A stretch of DNA of 64,000 bases from Vibrio sp. NTOU-M3 (GTDB lineage Bacteria > Pseudomonadota > Gammaproteobacteria > Enterobacterales > Vibrionaceae): contig NZ_CP162100.1 of NCBI RefSeq assembly GCF_040869035.1, positions 1,922,001-1,986,000 of the forward strand. Reading direction: 5' to 3'. A program made the translations under genes and the position numbers. The notes beneath the pieces are model-generated. The model saw only the letters and a list, made by a program, of their open reading frames with translations. It made no database searches and was not told the DNA's origin. Positions 17,727 to 27,100 of the stretch are shown one piece after another (position 1 is the first letter of the stretch; each line of letters starts with the position of its first letter).

Positions 17727-19181
17727 ATGGAAAAGTTCTACCAATTTCTTACATTAGCAAGCATCGTGCTTTACTGGCTGCTGGTTGCAGGTGTAACTTT
17801 ACGTGTAGTTCTAAAGCGTCGAGCCGTTAGCGTTTCACTCGCTTGGTTGATGATCATCTATATCATCCCGATTGTCGGCGTAGCCTGCTATTTTCTGTTT
17901 GGAGAGCTGAATTTAGGTAGGAAGCGGGCAGAACGGGCGAAAGAGATGTTTACGCCTTTTGAAAAATGGTTTTCGCAACTGAATGATTGCCATGCCCACT
18001 CACCTGAAACTTTTGGCCAGCACATTTCTCGCATCGACGAGCTGTGTAACAACCGCTTAGGGTTACCTGCATTAAGTGGTAATACGCTGTCATTACAAAG
18101 CTCACCACAAGATATCCTCCATTCAGTGATCGAAGACATCGAAGCCGCCCAATCAAGCATTCGGATGGTGTTTTATATCTGGCATCCCGGAGGCCTAGCC
18201 GATTCCGTTGCATCCGCACTTATCCGTGCCTCTAAACGCGGTGTTGATGTAAAACTCTTGTTAGACTCCGCAGGCAGCCCACGCTTTTTCCGCAGCCATT
18301 GGCACCAAATGATGAAAAGCGCAGGTATAGAAGTACTGCAAGCATTAGAGGTGAGCCCATGGCGTATCTTTCTACGCCGGTTGGATCTTCGCCAGCACCG
18401 AAAAATCATCGTAATCGATGATAAAGTCGCCTATACGGGTTCGATGAATATGGTCGACCCTGCATTCTTCAAACAAGAGTCTGGTGTTGGTCAGTGGATT
18501 GATATCATGGTTCGTGTTACTGGCCCAACGGTCAACGTGCTTTCTGCGATTCATTGCTGGGACTGGGAGGTCGAAACAGGCTCTCGTACCATGCCTCAGT
18601 TGCCTGAATGTCAAATTGACCCGAATGAACCACAACACCCTATTCAAGTTGTCCCATCCGGACCGGGCATGCCTGAGCATTTGATTTCTCAAGTGCTGAC
18701 GTTGGCGATCAACCAAGCGAATCAATCGGTCAGGATCACTACCCCTTACTTCGTACCCAGTGCTGATCTGCTAGAAACATTAAAGCTAACTGCTCAAAGA
18801 GGCATCACCGTAGAGCTTATCATCCCCCAGAAAAATGATTCGATGATGGTGCAATGGGCATCACGAGCATTTTATACCGAACTTATGGAAGCTGGCGTTA
18901 AGATCTTTGAATTTTACGGTGGTCTACTGCATACCAAATCTGTCGTGATTGATGAGCAATTCTGCTTAGTCGGTACCGTGAATATGGACATGCGGAGTTT
19001 GTGGCTCAACTTTGAACTTACGCTCGCCGTCGACGACGAAGCATTTACTAAAGAAATGTACTGGCTCCAACAGAGCTATATTGAACAATCCATCGAGATC
19101 CAGTTGAGTAACTGGCAGCAACGCTCACTGTATTCACGCTTTCTTGAACGAGTTTTCTACTTGTTCAACCCGCTACTCTAA
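17727..19181 (+). CDS. cls: Cardiolipin synthase (phospholipase D family)
   Basis: 484 residues. Two N-terminal membrane helices (residues 7-60), then two phospholipase-D half sites: QHRKIIVIDDKVAYTGSMN near residue 222 and HTKSVVIDEQFCLVGTVN near residue 400, both with the HxK-x4-D core. Joins two phosphatidylglycerols into cardiolipin plus glycerol at the inner membrane. Length and the N-terminal anchor fit ClsA. It has its own promoter region after the divergent NSS gene and is followed by metC. Confidence 0.93.
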   Translation: MEKFYQFLTLASIVLYWLLVAGVTLRVVLKRRAVSVSLAWLMIIYIIPIVGVACYFLFGELNLGRKRAERAKEMFTPFEKWFSQLNDCHAHSPETFGQHISRIDELCNNRLGLPALSGNTLSLQSSPQDILHSVIEDIEAAQSSIRMVFYIWHPGGLADSVASALIRASKRGVDVKLLLDSAGSPRFFRSHWHQMMKSAGIEVLQALEVSPWRIFLRRLDLRQHRKIIVIDDKVAYTGSMNMVDPAFFKQESGVGQWIDIMVRVTGPTVNVLSAIHCWDWEVETGSRTMPQLPECQIDPNEPQHPIQVVPSGPGMPEHLISQVLTLAINQANQSVRITTPYFVPSADLLETLKLTAQRGITVELIIPQKNDSMMVQWASRAFYTELMEAGVKIFEFYGGLLHTKSVVIDEQFCLVGTVNMDMRSLWLNFELTLAVDDEAFTKEMYWLQQSYIEQSIEIQLSNWQQRSLYSRFLERVFYLFNPLL

Positions 19182-19281
19182 ACGCTTTAGGCATCATCAA
19201 GAATTTGAGGCTTTTTGTCCTTGAATTTGTCCCTATAGCATGTTTTAAATAGATCAAAATGTTATCAGACAAGGATTTCTT

Positions 19282-20475
19282 ATGTCGGAAGGCAAAAAAA
19301 CCAAGTTAGTTACTGCTGGCCGCTCTAAAAAATGGACGAACGGGGTGGTTAATCCACCCGTGCAACGCGCATCAACCGTGGTTTTTGAAACGGTTGCAGA
19401 AAAAAATCATGCGACAATCAATCGTGCAAATAAAACCCTGTTTTATGGACGCCGTGGCACCAATACCCATTTTGCATTCCAAGATGCGATGGTAGAAATC
19501 GAAGGTGGCGTAGGCTGTGCCTTATACCCATGTGGTACTGCCGCCATTTCTAACGCGCTTCTCTCGTTTGTAGAGTCAGGTGATCACATTTTAATGGTTG
19601 ATACTTGCTACGAACCTACTCGTGATTTTTGCGACAAAATTTTGAAAAAAATGGGCGTAGAGACGACTTACTACAACCCTATTCTTGGTGAAGAGATTCG
19701 CGACTTAATCCAACCCAATACAAAAGTGTTGTTTCTCGAATCACCAGGCTCCATCACCATGGAAGTACAAGATGTGCCAACACTTTCACGAATTGCTCAC
19801 GAGCACGACATGATAGTCATATTGGACAATACGTGGGGAGCGGGTGTTAATTTTTCTCCATTTGAGTTCGGCGTTGATATCTCTATCCAAGCTGCGACCA
19901 AGTATATTGTTGGTCATTCTGATGTCATGTTGGGTACCGCTGTCGCAAATGATAAGTGCTGGGATCAACTGCGAGAGCAGAGCTATTTGATGGGGCAATG
20001 CGTCTCTCCAGACGATGCTTATCAAGGTTTGCGCGGCCTTCGCACGATGGATGTAAGACTCAGACAACATGCAGAAAATAGCCTAAAGGTTGCACAATGG
20101 CTGCAGTCTCGCCCCGAAGTCGATCACGTTCGACATCCTGCATTAGAAACTTGCCCTGGTCATGAATTCTTCAAGCGTGATTTTACAGGCGGAAACGGGT
20201 TGTTCTCATTCGTACTAAAAACAAGCTACCCTCGCGCGACTACAGCCTTACTCGATGGTATGAAACACTTCAGTATGGGGTACTCGTGGGGCGGTTTTGA
20301 AAGTCTTATTCTCGCCAATGAACCAAAGAGCTTTAACAGCTTAAGAACCGTAGCAAACCCAAACTTTGACGGAACGCTTATCCGCTTACACATCGGTTTA
20401 GAAGATATTGACGACCTGATTCAAGATCTCGAAGCAGGCTTTAAGCGTTACAACTCAATGCTTCAAGAGCAATAA
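19282..20475 (+). CDS. metC: Cystathionine beta-lyase
   Basis: PLP enzyme of methionine synthesis that splits cystathionine to homocysteine, pyruvate and ammonia; also able to desulfhydrate cysteine. 397 residues, with the PLP lysine in [15 protein letters not shown] (near residue 209), FYGRRGTNT near the cofactor phosphate, and the C-terminal [10 protein letters not shown] that distinguishes MetC from MetB. Preceded by a plausible AAGGA site. I saw no clear MetJ box in the 100 bases upstream. Confidence 0.93.
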   Translation: MSEGKKTKLVTAGRSKKWTNGVVNPPVQRASTVVFETVAEKNHATINRANKTLFYGRRGTNTHFAFQDAMVEIEGGVGCALYPCGTAAISNALLSFVESGDHILMVDTCYEPTRDFCDKILKKMGVETTYYNPILGEEIRDLIQPNTKVLFLESPGSITMEVQDVPTLSRIAHEHDMIVILDNTWGAGVNFSPFEFGVDISIQAATKYIVGHSDVMLGTAVANDKCWDQLREQSYLMGQCVSPDDAYQGLRGLRTMDVRLRQHAENSLKVAQWLQSRPEVDHVRHPALETCPGHEFFKRDFTGGNGLFSFVLKTSYPRATTALLDGMKHFSMGYSWGGFESLILANEPKSFNSLRTVANPNFDGTLIRLHIGLEDIDDLIQDLEAGFKRYNSMLQEQ

Positions 20476-20478
20476 TAC

Positions 20479-20510
20479 AAAAATAGGAGCTTTCATCAGC
20501 TCCTATTTTT
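20479..20510. terminator. Bidirectional terminator after metC
   Basis: Stem AAAAATAGGAGCT / AGCTCCTATTTTT with a short loop, bordered by A and T tracts, between convergent metC and the small membrane-protein gene. Confidence 0.92.
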
Positions 20511-20854
20511 TATTCCACTTTATACATCGTCTTAAACTTTAGCTCTTCATCATCAAGTGACTCTACCTGATAAATGTATGGGCTAACGATTTTATCTCTT
20601 CTAAAGATGAGATAGACGACAAACAGGAGTGCGGTAAAAGGGACAGTAAACGTGAGTAACCACACTAGTTTGGTTCCATCTGTCATGACTTTATAAAAAG
20701 ACAATAAGAACATTAGGCAATATGTCGTTGCAACTGAAAAAAAGGCATATTCCTCACCTCTTTCGTTGATGTACCAGTACACTGAAAAGATAAAGAAAAT
20801 GACAAACAGCGCCATTATCCCTTTAAACATGTAATAAGAAAGGGGTTGCTTCAT
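20510..20854 (-). CDS. Small hypothetical membrane protein
   Basis: 114 residues starting at MKQPLSYYMF; this ATG has an AAGGAGG site six bases upstream, so I prefer it to the upstream start that would overlap the preceding gene. Three hydrophobic segments (about residues 10-30, 40-58 and 65-88) and a charged C-terminal tail of ~25 residues. No family recognised. It follows the coiled-coil envelope protein by eleven bases and is probably the last gene of that operon. Confidence 0.65.
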   Translation of the reverse strand: MKQPLSYYMFKGIMALFVIFFIFSVYWYINERGEEYAFFSVATTYCLMFLLSFYKVMTDGTKLVWLLTFTVPFTALLFVVYLIFRRDKIVSPYIYQVESLDDEELKFKTMYKVE

Positions 20855-20865
20855 ACTCTGCCTCC

Positions 20866-22212
20866 TTATATCACTAGACACAACACATTCGCTGTTGTGT
20901 TTCCATCAGCATCGGCCTTTTGAATGCCTCCCTTATTAAAAAATATGGTTGTTTGATCATCTAACCAATAGCGAACATCTAGGCCAAATTGACGGTGGAA
21001 AAACTGCTCTCCAAGTACTTTCTTATAATTTGCTTCATCCAATACTTTGGAGTTTTTTGGGGAAATTGATTGGCATAGTTGAGATGCTTTGGGATATGAC
21101 CAACGTTTATAAACATAGTTTCCAGCTTCACTGAACATGCTTCCCTGAATTTCATTAAAGGTCGGCATAACAATCATTGTGGTATCAGTGTTTGTATTCG
21201 CGTTGATATCGCGAACGGATGTTAAGTTGTAACCACTATGTGCACTCTTTTGGTTTGTTGAGCGGCTGTTTTCTAGTTCTGGAACATGGGAAAAGTTATA
21301 AGTCAGCTCTACATCCTTGGTAAGTTGCTCAATCGTCGACTCTCGCTGCTCACCACTTCTGGCTTCAATCACATATTTTCCATATGGGATCCGAGTTGTT
21401 ACCTTGCTTCCCTTTCCAACAAAACTACTGTCGATGTAAAAATTCGTGGATGAAAGATTACTTCGCAGTATAACTTCAACTTCGTCCAAGCCTAGTTGTT
21501 GCTTTAACTTAGCGTCAGTGTCCCTTGTATAAGGAGAAATATATGTTAGGTTGACTTGGTAACTCGCTTCACCGTGATAATTAACCACCATATCTTCAAC
21601 GTGAGACTGGATTAGCCGAGCGCCCTCACCTAATGTCTTTTGAACGATCTGAGGTTCGTATTTTTTAAAGCATGAACGAGCACCCATATCACTACAATCG
21701 AGCTTTCCACGTTTTGTCGTCGTTTTCTCTTCCCCTGACTCCGATAAAAGCCTAACTCTTACCTCTTTGTAGAGCGCTTTTCTTTGCTCAAACAAACTAC
21801 GACGCTGATTCGCTAACAAATCGTTATTCTTTTCGATTTTTGATGTGAGCTCAACAAGCTCAGCTTCAGCGTTCTCAAGGTTTACCACTGCTTGTTTTCT
21901 ATTCGTTGAAATTTCTTGAAGCTGTGCGATTAACTGCTCGTTATCAATGGAATTGATCAGATCTTTAGTAAGACGTGAGAACTCTGAGTCTAGCCCAGCG
22001 ATCTCGTTCGAAAATATCCATTTATCGGTTTCGATTGCAACAGAGCTCTCATTAAGCTCCTGCTTATAAGTTAAGAAACGCTTTAATTCATTAGAGTCAT
22101 TAATCTCTAATAAGGATGATTGTTCCATATCTGTTAGCAGGATTTCTGAAGACACTGTAGAAAAGCTAACTAAAACAATGGATGCAAAAAGTGCACTTTT
22201 TACTGACTGCAT
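20866..22212 (-). CDS. Hypothetical exported protein with coiled coil and PEGA-like domain
   Basis: 448 residues with a signal peptide (MQSVKSALFASIVLVSFSTV, then SS). Residues 30-160 are strongly charged and heptad-like, probably a long coiled coil. Around 245-300 is a PEGA-like beta domain (NFYIDSSFVGKGSKVTTRIP, then YGKYVIEA). Four cysteines in CSDMGARSCF, QLCQ and the C-terminal VLCLVI could form disulfides. I do not recognise the whole protein. It sits between a ToxR-like regulatory pair and a small membrane protein on the same strand, suggesting a regulated envelope system. Confidence 0.65.
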   Translation of the reverse strand: MQSVKSALFASIVLVSFSTVSSEILLTDMEQSSLLEINDSNELKRFLTYKQELNESSVAIETDKWIFSNEIAGLDSEFSRLTKDLINSIDNEQLIAQLQEISTNRKQAVVNLENAEAELVELTSKIEKNNDLLANQRRSLFEQRKALYKEVRVRLLSESGEEKTTTKRGKLDCSDMGARSCFKKYEPQIVQKTLGEGARLIQSHVEDMVVNYHGEASYQVNLTYISPYTRDTDAKLKQQLGLDEVEVILRSNLSSTNFYIDSSFVGKGSKVTTRIPYGKYVIEARSGEQRESTIEQLTKDVELTYNFSHVPELENSRSTNQKSAHSGYNLTSVRDINANTNTDTTMIVMPTFNEIQGSMFSEAGNYVYKRWSYPKASQLCQSISPKNSKVLDEANYKKVLGEQFFHRQFGLDVRYWLDDQTTIFFNKGGIQKADADGNTTANVLCLVI

Positions 22213-22294
22213 TTATATGGTCATTGTATTCTCATTCTACTTATCTTCGATTTTATAGTAACTTCTAACTCCAACTTAATTAATTTTCATTATA

Positions 22295-22747
22295 TTAATT
22301 TATTAACGATGCAACCCTATCAATAAAAATAGGCTTCTCAATTCGATCATATGTGATGGATAACCCTCCGCCTCTTAAGTGCGATTGATTTTCTTCATAT
22401 TTGACATAGTCGACAGTTTTAAAACCACCCAAGGGATGATTAAAATCAATTGTTCTTTTTTTCTTAATAACAAACTTGCCATCAATTATATTAAACCTAA
22501 CTCTAGGGAAGTAGATATAGGATGAGCGATTGATCATAAAATAATATCCTTCAACCGCCCTATCTGTAACACCATCTTTTGTTAGAATTGTTATATATGA
22601 ACCATGATTATGAATTACTTCATAACCATTTTTTAAATCTGAATCATAGTATGCTCCAATATTTTCACTGTCAATTGTAATAAACATAGAATAGATAACA
22701 AGAATCGAAAATATGGTGACATTAATAAAAAATATTTTCCTTAACAA
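22295..22747 (-). CDS. Single-pass membrane protein, possible ToxS-like partner
   Basis: 150 residues starting with TTG at 22747; a GAGAGG ribosome site lies five bases upstream, inside the end of the regulator gene. An N-terminal helix (FFINVTIFSILVIYSMFI, residues 6-23) is followed by ~125 mostly beta residues that would face the periplasm. No sequence family recognised, but size, topology and a seven-base overlap with a ToxR-like gene match the arrangement of ToxS, TcpH or VtrC. Partnership is inferred. Confidence 0.6.
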   Translation of the reverse strand: MLRKIFFINVTIFSILVIYSMFITIDSENIGAYYDSDLKNGYEVIHNHGSYITILTKDGVTDRAVEGYYFMINRSSYIYFPRVRFNIIDGKFVIKKKRTIDFNHPLGGFKTVDYVKYEENQSHLRGGGLSITYDRIEKPIFIDRVASLIN

Positions 22748-23238
22748 AACAACCTCTCATATAATGTCACTAAGAGCAATTCAAATGAAAAAAACACGAT
22801 GTTGTAATAGAAAAATTTATTATGAAAAAGGTCTGACTTTACAATATATGTATATATGGTGTTTAGATAATTTGAATGCAATTCTGTACTTTTTTTATCA
22901 ACTGGTAAATCAGAAGCAATCTCTATTTCCTCAATCGGATAAATAGGTTTATCTAGATAATACCCTACGCTACGTTTAGTCTTTATCAATTCAATATCAC
23001 AAATTTTTGACAAATGACTACGAAGGCCATTAATTAATACCCTCAATGAGTTGTTCGAAACAATTCGTCCTGCCCAGCAATCAAGTAACTCGTCTTGACT
23101 GCATGGTTCTGGATAAGACTTCATTAGCTGCTCAACAACGGCAAACTCAATATCTGTCAAAGGTGCTGTTTTAGAAAAGCTCGATTCCTCAGCACCTTGA
23201 AAAGCAATAACTTTTTCACTGTAGATTAACTGGTACAT
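22741..23238 (-). CDS. ToxR-like winged-helix regulator with C-terminal membrane anchor
   Basis: About 165 residues from the ATG at 23238 (a GTG one codon upstream is the alternative). Residues 25-105 form an OmpR/ToxR-type winged helix: LTDIEFAVVEQLMKSYPEP, the WAG turn, NSLRVLINGLRSHLSKI and the wing IKTKRSVGYYL. A linker leads to a hydrophobic segment (FFYYNIVFFSFELLLVTLY) ending within a few residues of the C-terminus, so there is essentially no periplasmic domain. The next gene supplies a membrane protein with a periplasmic domain. Likely a membrane-bound activator of nearby genes. Confidence 0.75.
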   Translation of the reverse strand: MYQLIYSEKVIAFQGAEESSFSKTAPLTDIEFAVVEQLMKSYPEPCSQDELLDCWAGRIVSNNSLRVLINGLRSHLSKICDIELIKTKRSVGYYLDKPIYPIEEIEIASDLPVDKKSTELHSNYLNTIYTYIVKSDLFHNKFFYYNIVFFSFELLLVTLYERLFC

Positions 23239-23373
23239 CACTACTTTAACTTTATTGTACTAAAAACGTTCGGACGTGAGGATATATTCCGAAGAATGAA
23301 CAACGCAAGATGCACCAGTCACATTAACAAGCTTATGACAATTTTTGAGAACTTTCTTACAAACCCGACTTAT

Positions 23374-24066
23374 TTAAGATGGAATGATACTTCCACGATG
23401 AAAATAATATCCTTGAAAGTATGTCAAATTTAAGGACTTTAATAAGTTTAGCTGTTGATAAGTCTCAACTTTTTCTACAATAATCTCTAGTCCTTTTTGT
23501 TTACATATTTCCACTTGCTTAATAAATTTATCAAGTGACATTCTTGAACTTAATGATGGTGCCTCTACCTTGGCATACGTATAACAATCAACTTCTTTAG
23601 TGATTAATCTAGGATCATCAATTCCTACTACATCATCAATTGCAAAAATAATGCCCCACTCCGTCATCTTTCTCATTTCTGCTTCAACGGCACCACATCC
23701 CATACATTCATTTCTTTCTGTAATTTCAACAACCAGTATGTGACCATTGTTTTCAAGAAACTTATGCATATCGAAAAGACAGTTTCTAATATTAAAGTCA
23801 CAGAGATTATGTCTTTCAACATTAATAAATATCTTCTTAGGGAATTTTTCAAGTGAACTTTTTAAGATATCAAAAATTGAATAAATAACTTTTCCACTTC
23901 TGATTACTTCATAAAAATCACAATACTCTCTTTTATAGCTTTTGAAATCTATGAGAATCTCACAAGCAAAATTTTCTTTATTTGAATTAAAAAGATTTTG
24001 ATAATAAAAGTTATCACCAAAACTATAACTAATGTTCCTTAATTCATTAACCTTCTCACATGTCAT
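23374..24066 (-). CDS. Stand-alone EAL-domain protein (c-di-GMP phosphodiesterase-like)
   Basis: 230 residues with an AAGGA ribosome site; almost only an EAL domain, very AT-rich. The metal and catalytic positions are kept although the text diverges: Glu36 (EIL for EAL), Asn82 (INVE), Glu114 (VVEITE), Asp144-Asp145 (AIDD), Lys166 (AKVE), Glu198 (IVEKVET) and Gln218 (FQGYYF). Loop 6, normally DDFGTGYSS, is DDVVGIDDPR, so dimer control or activity may differ. It has cysteine pairs such as CMGCG. It lies directly downstream of the giant surface-protein gene on the same strand, suggesting c-di-GMP control of adhesion; whether it cleaves or only binds c-di-GMP cannot be told. Confidence 0.78.
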   Translation of the reverse strand: MTCEKVNELRNISYSFGDNFYYQNLFNSNKENFACEILIDFKSYKREYCDFYEVIRSGKVIYSIFDILKSSLEKFPKKIFINVERHNLCDFNIRNCLFDMHKFLENNGHILVVEITERNECMGCGAVEAEMRKMTEWGIIFAIDDVVGIDDPRLITKEVDCYTYAKVEAPSLSSRMSLDKFIKQVEICKQKGLEIIVEKVETYQQLNLLKSLNLTYFQGYYFHRGSIIPS

Positions 24067-24145
24067 ATTTAAATCCTTATAATAATACGTATAAATAGTT
24101 AGTGGATGTATGATGTAATTTTTAAACCGTGTGGAGAGACGAAGA

Positions 24146-24178
24146 AAAGACCATATAAATACGCTCTATATGGCCTTT
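24146..24178 (-). terminator. Terminator of the giant surface-protein gene
   Basis: Twelve-base stem AAAGACCATATA / TATATGGCCTTT with one mismatch and a nine-base loop, 20 bases after the stop codon, followed on the minus strand by a T-rich stretch. It separates the giant gene from the EAL gene. Confidence 0.65.
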
Positions 24179-24199
24179 CGCTATATTTATTGCGTTATA

Positions 24200-27100
24200 T
24201 TACTCAACCCATGAGCTTTCAATATTAACGCGTCTATTTAAGCTACGACCTTGTTGATTATCATTTGATGCAATTGGTGAAGACTCACCAAGTCCTATTG
24301 CTTCAACCAAATCTGGATTCAAACCTAATGAAGTCAAATACGCTTTGGCCGAATCAGCCCTACGTTGTGATAGACGTTGGTTATACTCATCTGAACCCGT
24401 TGCGTCTGTATGACCGTAGATTTTTACGTGATAGTCCGACTTAGATAACACCTTCTCAGCAAGAGTTTGGAGTTCGCGCTTACCATTCTCACCAAGAACC
24501 GAGCTGTCAGACTTAAAAAAGTCCACGACTGAGTTGCTGTTGAAGTTTTCAACGACAATGGTTTTTTCTTCAGTAGCCGGAATAACATCAACCTTTGTTT
24601 CAAGGTCTATGATGCGCTCTTCAATCGTGTCTAGCTGTTGCTCAACTTTAGATTTTGGTTGCTCTTTATCACCACCAAAATATCGGCCTATCAGTAAGGA
24701 GGTATTAAGCGCATCAGAGTCATATGAAATACCCTCTAACTTGAAGAACCAAGCTGAATTCGTTGGACGATATTCAACACCACCACCAAAATTTACCTGA
24801 ACTTTGTTTTTTTGTTCGAAAGTAATACGGTCATCAGAAGTCGAGTTAAACATCGAGCTTGCGCCAATTTTTCCATATACATTCCATTTTCGGTCTGTTG
24901 TATACGGATAAAAATAGGAGCCCAATGCAATTGATGGCACGTAATACGAAATAGATTCCTCTCCTTCAAACGCCGCGACTCCAGATTGACTATATTTGTT
25001 CACAAGTTTCGCATCACCTAGTCCTGCATATCTTGCCTCAGCGAACCAACGTGGTGACAGTTGATACCCAACAGCGACCTGCCAGCTTGGCTTATAGCTC
25101 GCAGATTCGTTATACCAGCCTTGAGATTCCCCTTCAGGCGCTAATCGAGAAATACCAATACCACTCTCTAGTTTCCAACAACCTTCAAATTCACCATCTT
25201 CATACAGGTATCCACAAGTTGTCGCGTGGACCATTGGTGTTAAGAGAGCCAAGCCTGCTCCAAGTAGGATATAAACCTTATTTTTCATGCTAGAAACACT
25301 TCTCACTATTAAAGTCATTAATACAAATAATCCCGTAAGTAAATTCAGGCTGCCGCCACCTCCTGCACCGTGACCGGACACTGCCGTCTCCATCGATGTC
25401 ACTTCATATGGACGGTTATTGCCCAAATTAGGATCCGTCAGATATTCATCCTTATCGCTGTACCCATCGTTATCGCTGTCTTTATCTTGGAAATCTCTCA
25501 GCCCATCTGAGTCGGTATCAGCCAGAATCAAGGCATGCGCAAAGTAGTTATTACTTCCCAACCCAAAGCCATCACGGTCAATTGAGTCAACAATGCCATC
25601 GTTATCTGAGTCAGCTTTCTCATCCAGTTGTCCGTTCAAAAGACGGTTAATGTTCGTAATCAAGGTCACTTCATTAATGCCTACTGCTTCAAACAGATCT
25701 GGAATACCATCGTTGTCACTGTCTATCTCCTGACTGTCGATAACTCCATCGTTATCGCTATCCATAAGAGGTTTTCCAACCAACCTGTCGTCCATTCCGT
25801 CACCGTTCAAGTCGATCATGTCAACGATGTAACCTGCTTTAGCGGTATCAAATGAAGGGAAGTGCTCTAGCAAATCAGGAATACCATCATTGTCTGAGTC
25901 CAAATCCATCGCATCGATCAGTCCATCACCATCTGTGTCCATATTTCCTTCGATGTCATTTGGAATACCATCGTTATCCATATCCAAGTCGAATGAATCA
26001 GGGATACCATCGTTGTCAAAGTCGTCTGTATTGGCACGGTCAATCGGTGCTGAACCATAACCGGTAGGGAAACCATCGACGATATCTGGTAAACCATCGC
26101 TATCTGAATCGACATGTGTATCATCGATCATGCCATCGCGATTTAGGTCCAGCTCTTGATCAACAACTTCTTCGGTCATGCCTTTGGACTCATAGATGTC
26201 AAAGATGCCATCGTCATTACTATCAAGATCTAGGTAGTCATATTCACCATCACCATCCGTGTCGAGTGGCTGTGTGATCACAGGGCTATCAAAGTCTGCA
26301 ATTGCATTGTTGTCCTCATCTTTGCCGCCAGATTCGATAACGTCTGGAATACCATCATTGTCACTATCCAAATCGGTATAATCAGGTAGCGCATCGTTGT
26401 CTGAATTGACCGGTGTTGTAATGAAGTTCGCAAATGCTAGGAAGCTTCTTGAGGTTGTCGAGGTAAAGCTATTACCTTGCGCCTCTATCTGGTCACTAAT
26501 TCCATCATTATCCGAATCGGTATCGATGTAGTTTGCCAGTCCATCTAAATCGAAGTCCGCCGTACCTTCAACTTCATCTGGAATCAAATCGCCATCGCTA
26601 TCGAGGTCGACATAATCAGGCGTACCATCGCCGTCGGTATCTCGTGGTTGATAGCGGTCATCAATACCGTCACCATTGGCATCGACACCTCCGGTGAAAT
26701 CAACATCTAATGCGTCATCGATTCCATCTCTGTCTTGATCGACACCTTTCATTTCAGGAGCTGGGGTAATACCTGCGCTCTCAACGCTGTCTGGAATACC
26801 GTCATTGTCAGAGTCCGTGTTTATGTAGTTACTTCCCTGCTCCAGCACTGATGGAATACCATCGCCATCATCATCTTGGTCTAGGTAATTCGGAATACCA
26901 TCACCATCGGTATCGATACAAGGAACACCTGTGTTGTTGCAATCCCACTCCTCAAGGTCCGTACGGCCATCAAAGTCACTGTCGCGAATTGTTCCACCTA
27001 CAACAACAGGCGTACTCAAACCTGAAGACTGAAGTTTTTGCGCCATGCTGTAGAAGCTAAAGGCAAGCTTAGTGCTATCAACTGACTGACTAGCATTACA

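Noticed and set aside
25430..26985. Regularly spaced short repeats that might be taken for a CRISPR array
   Set aside because: The repeats are degenerate, in frame, and encode Asp-rich TSP3 calcium loops; there are no unique spacers of fixed length and no cas genes.
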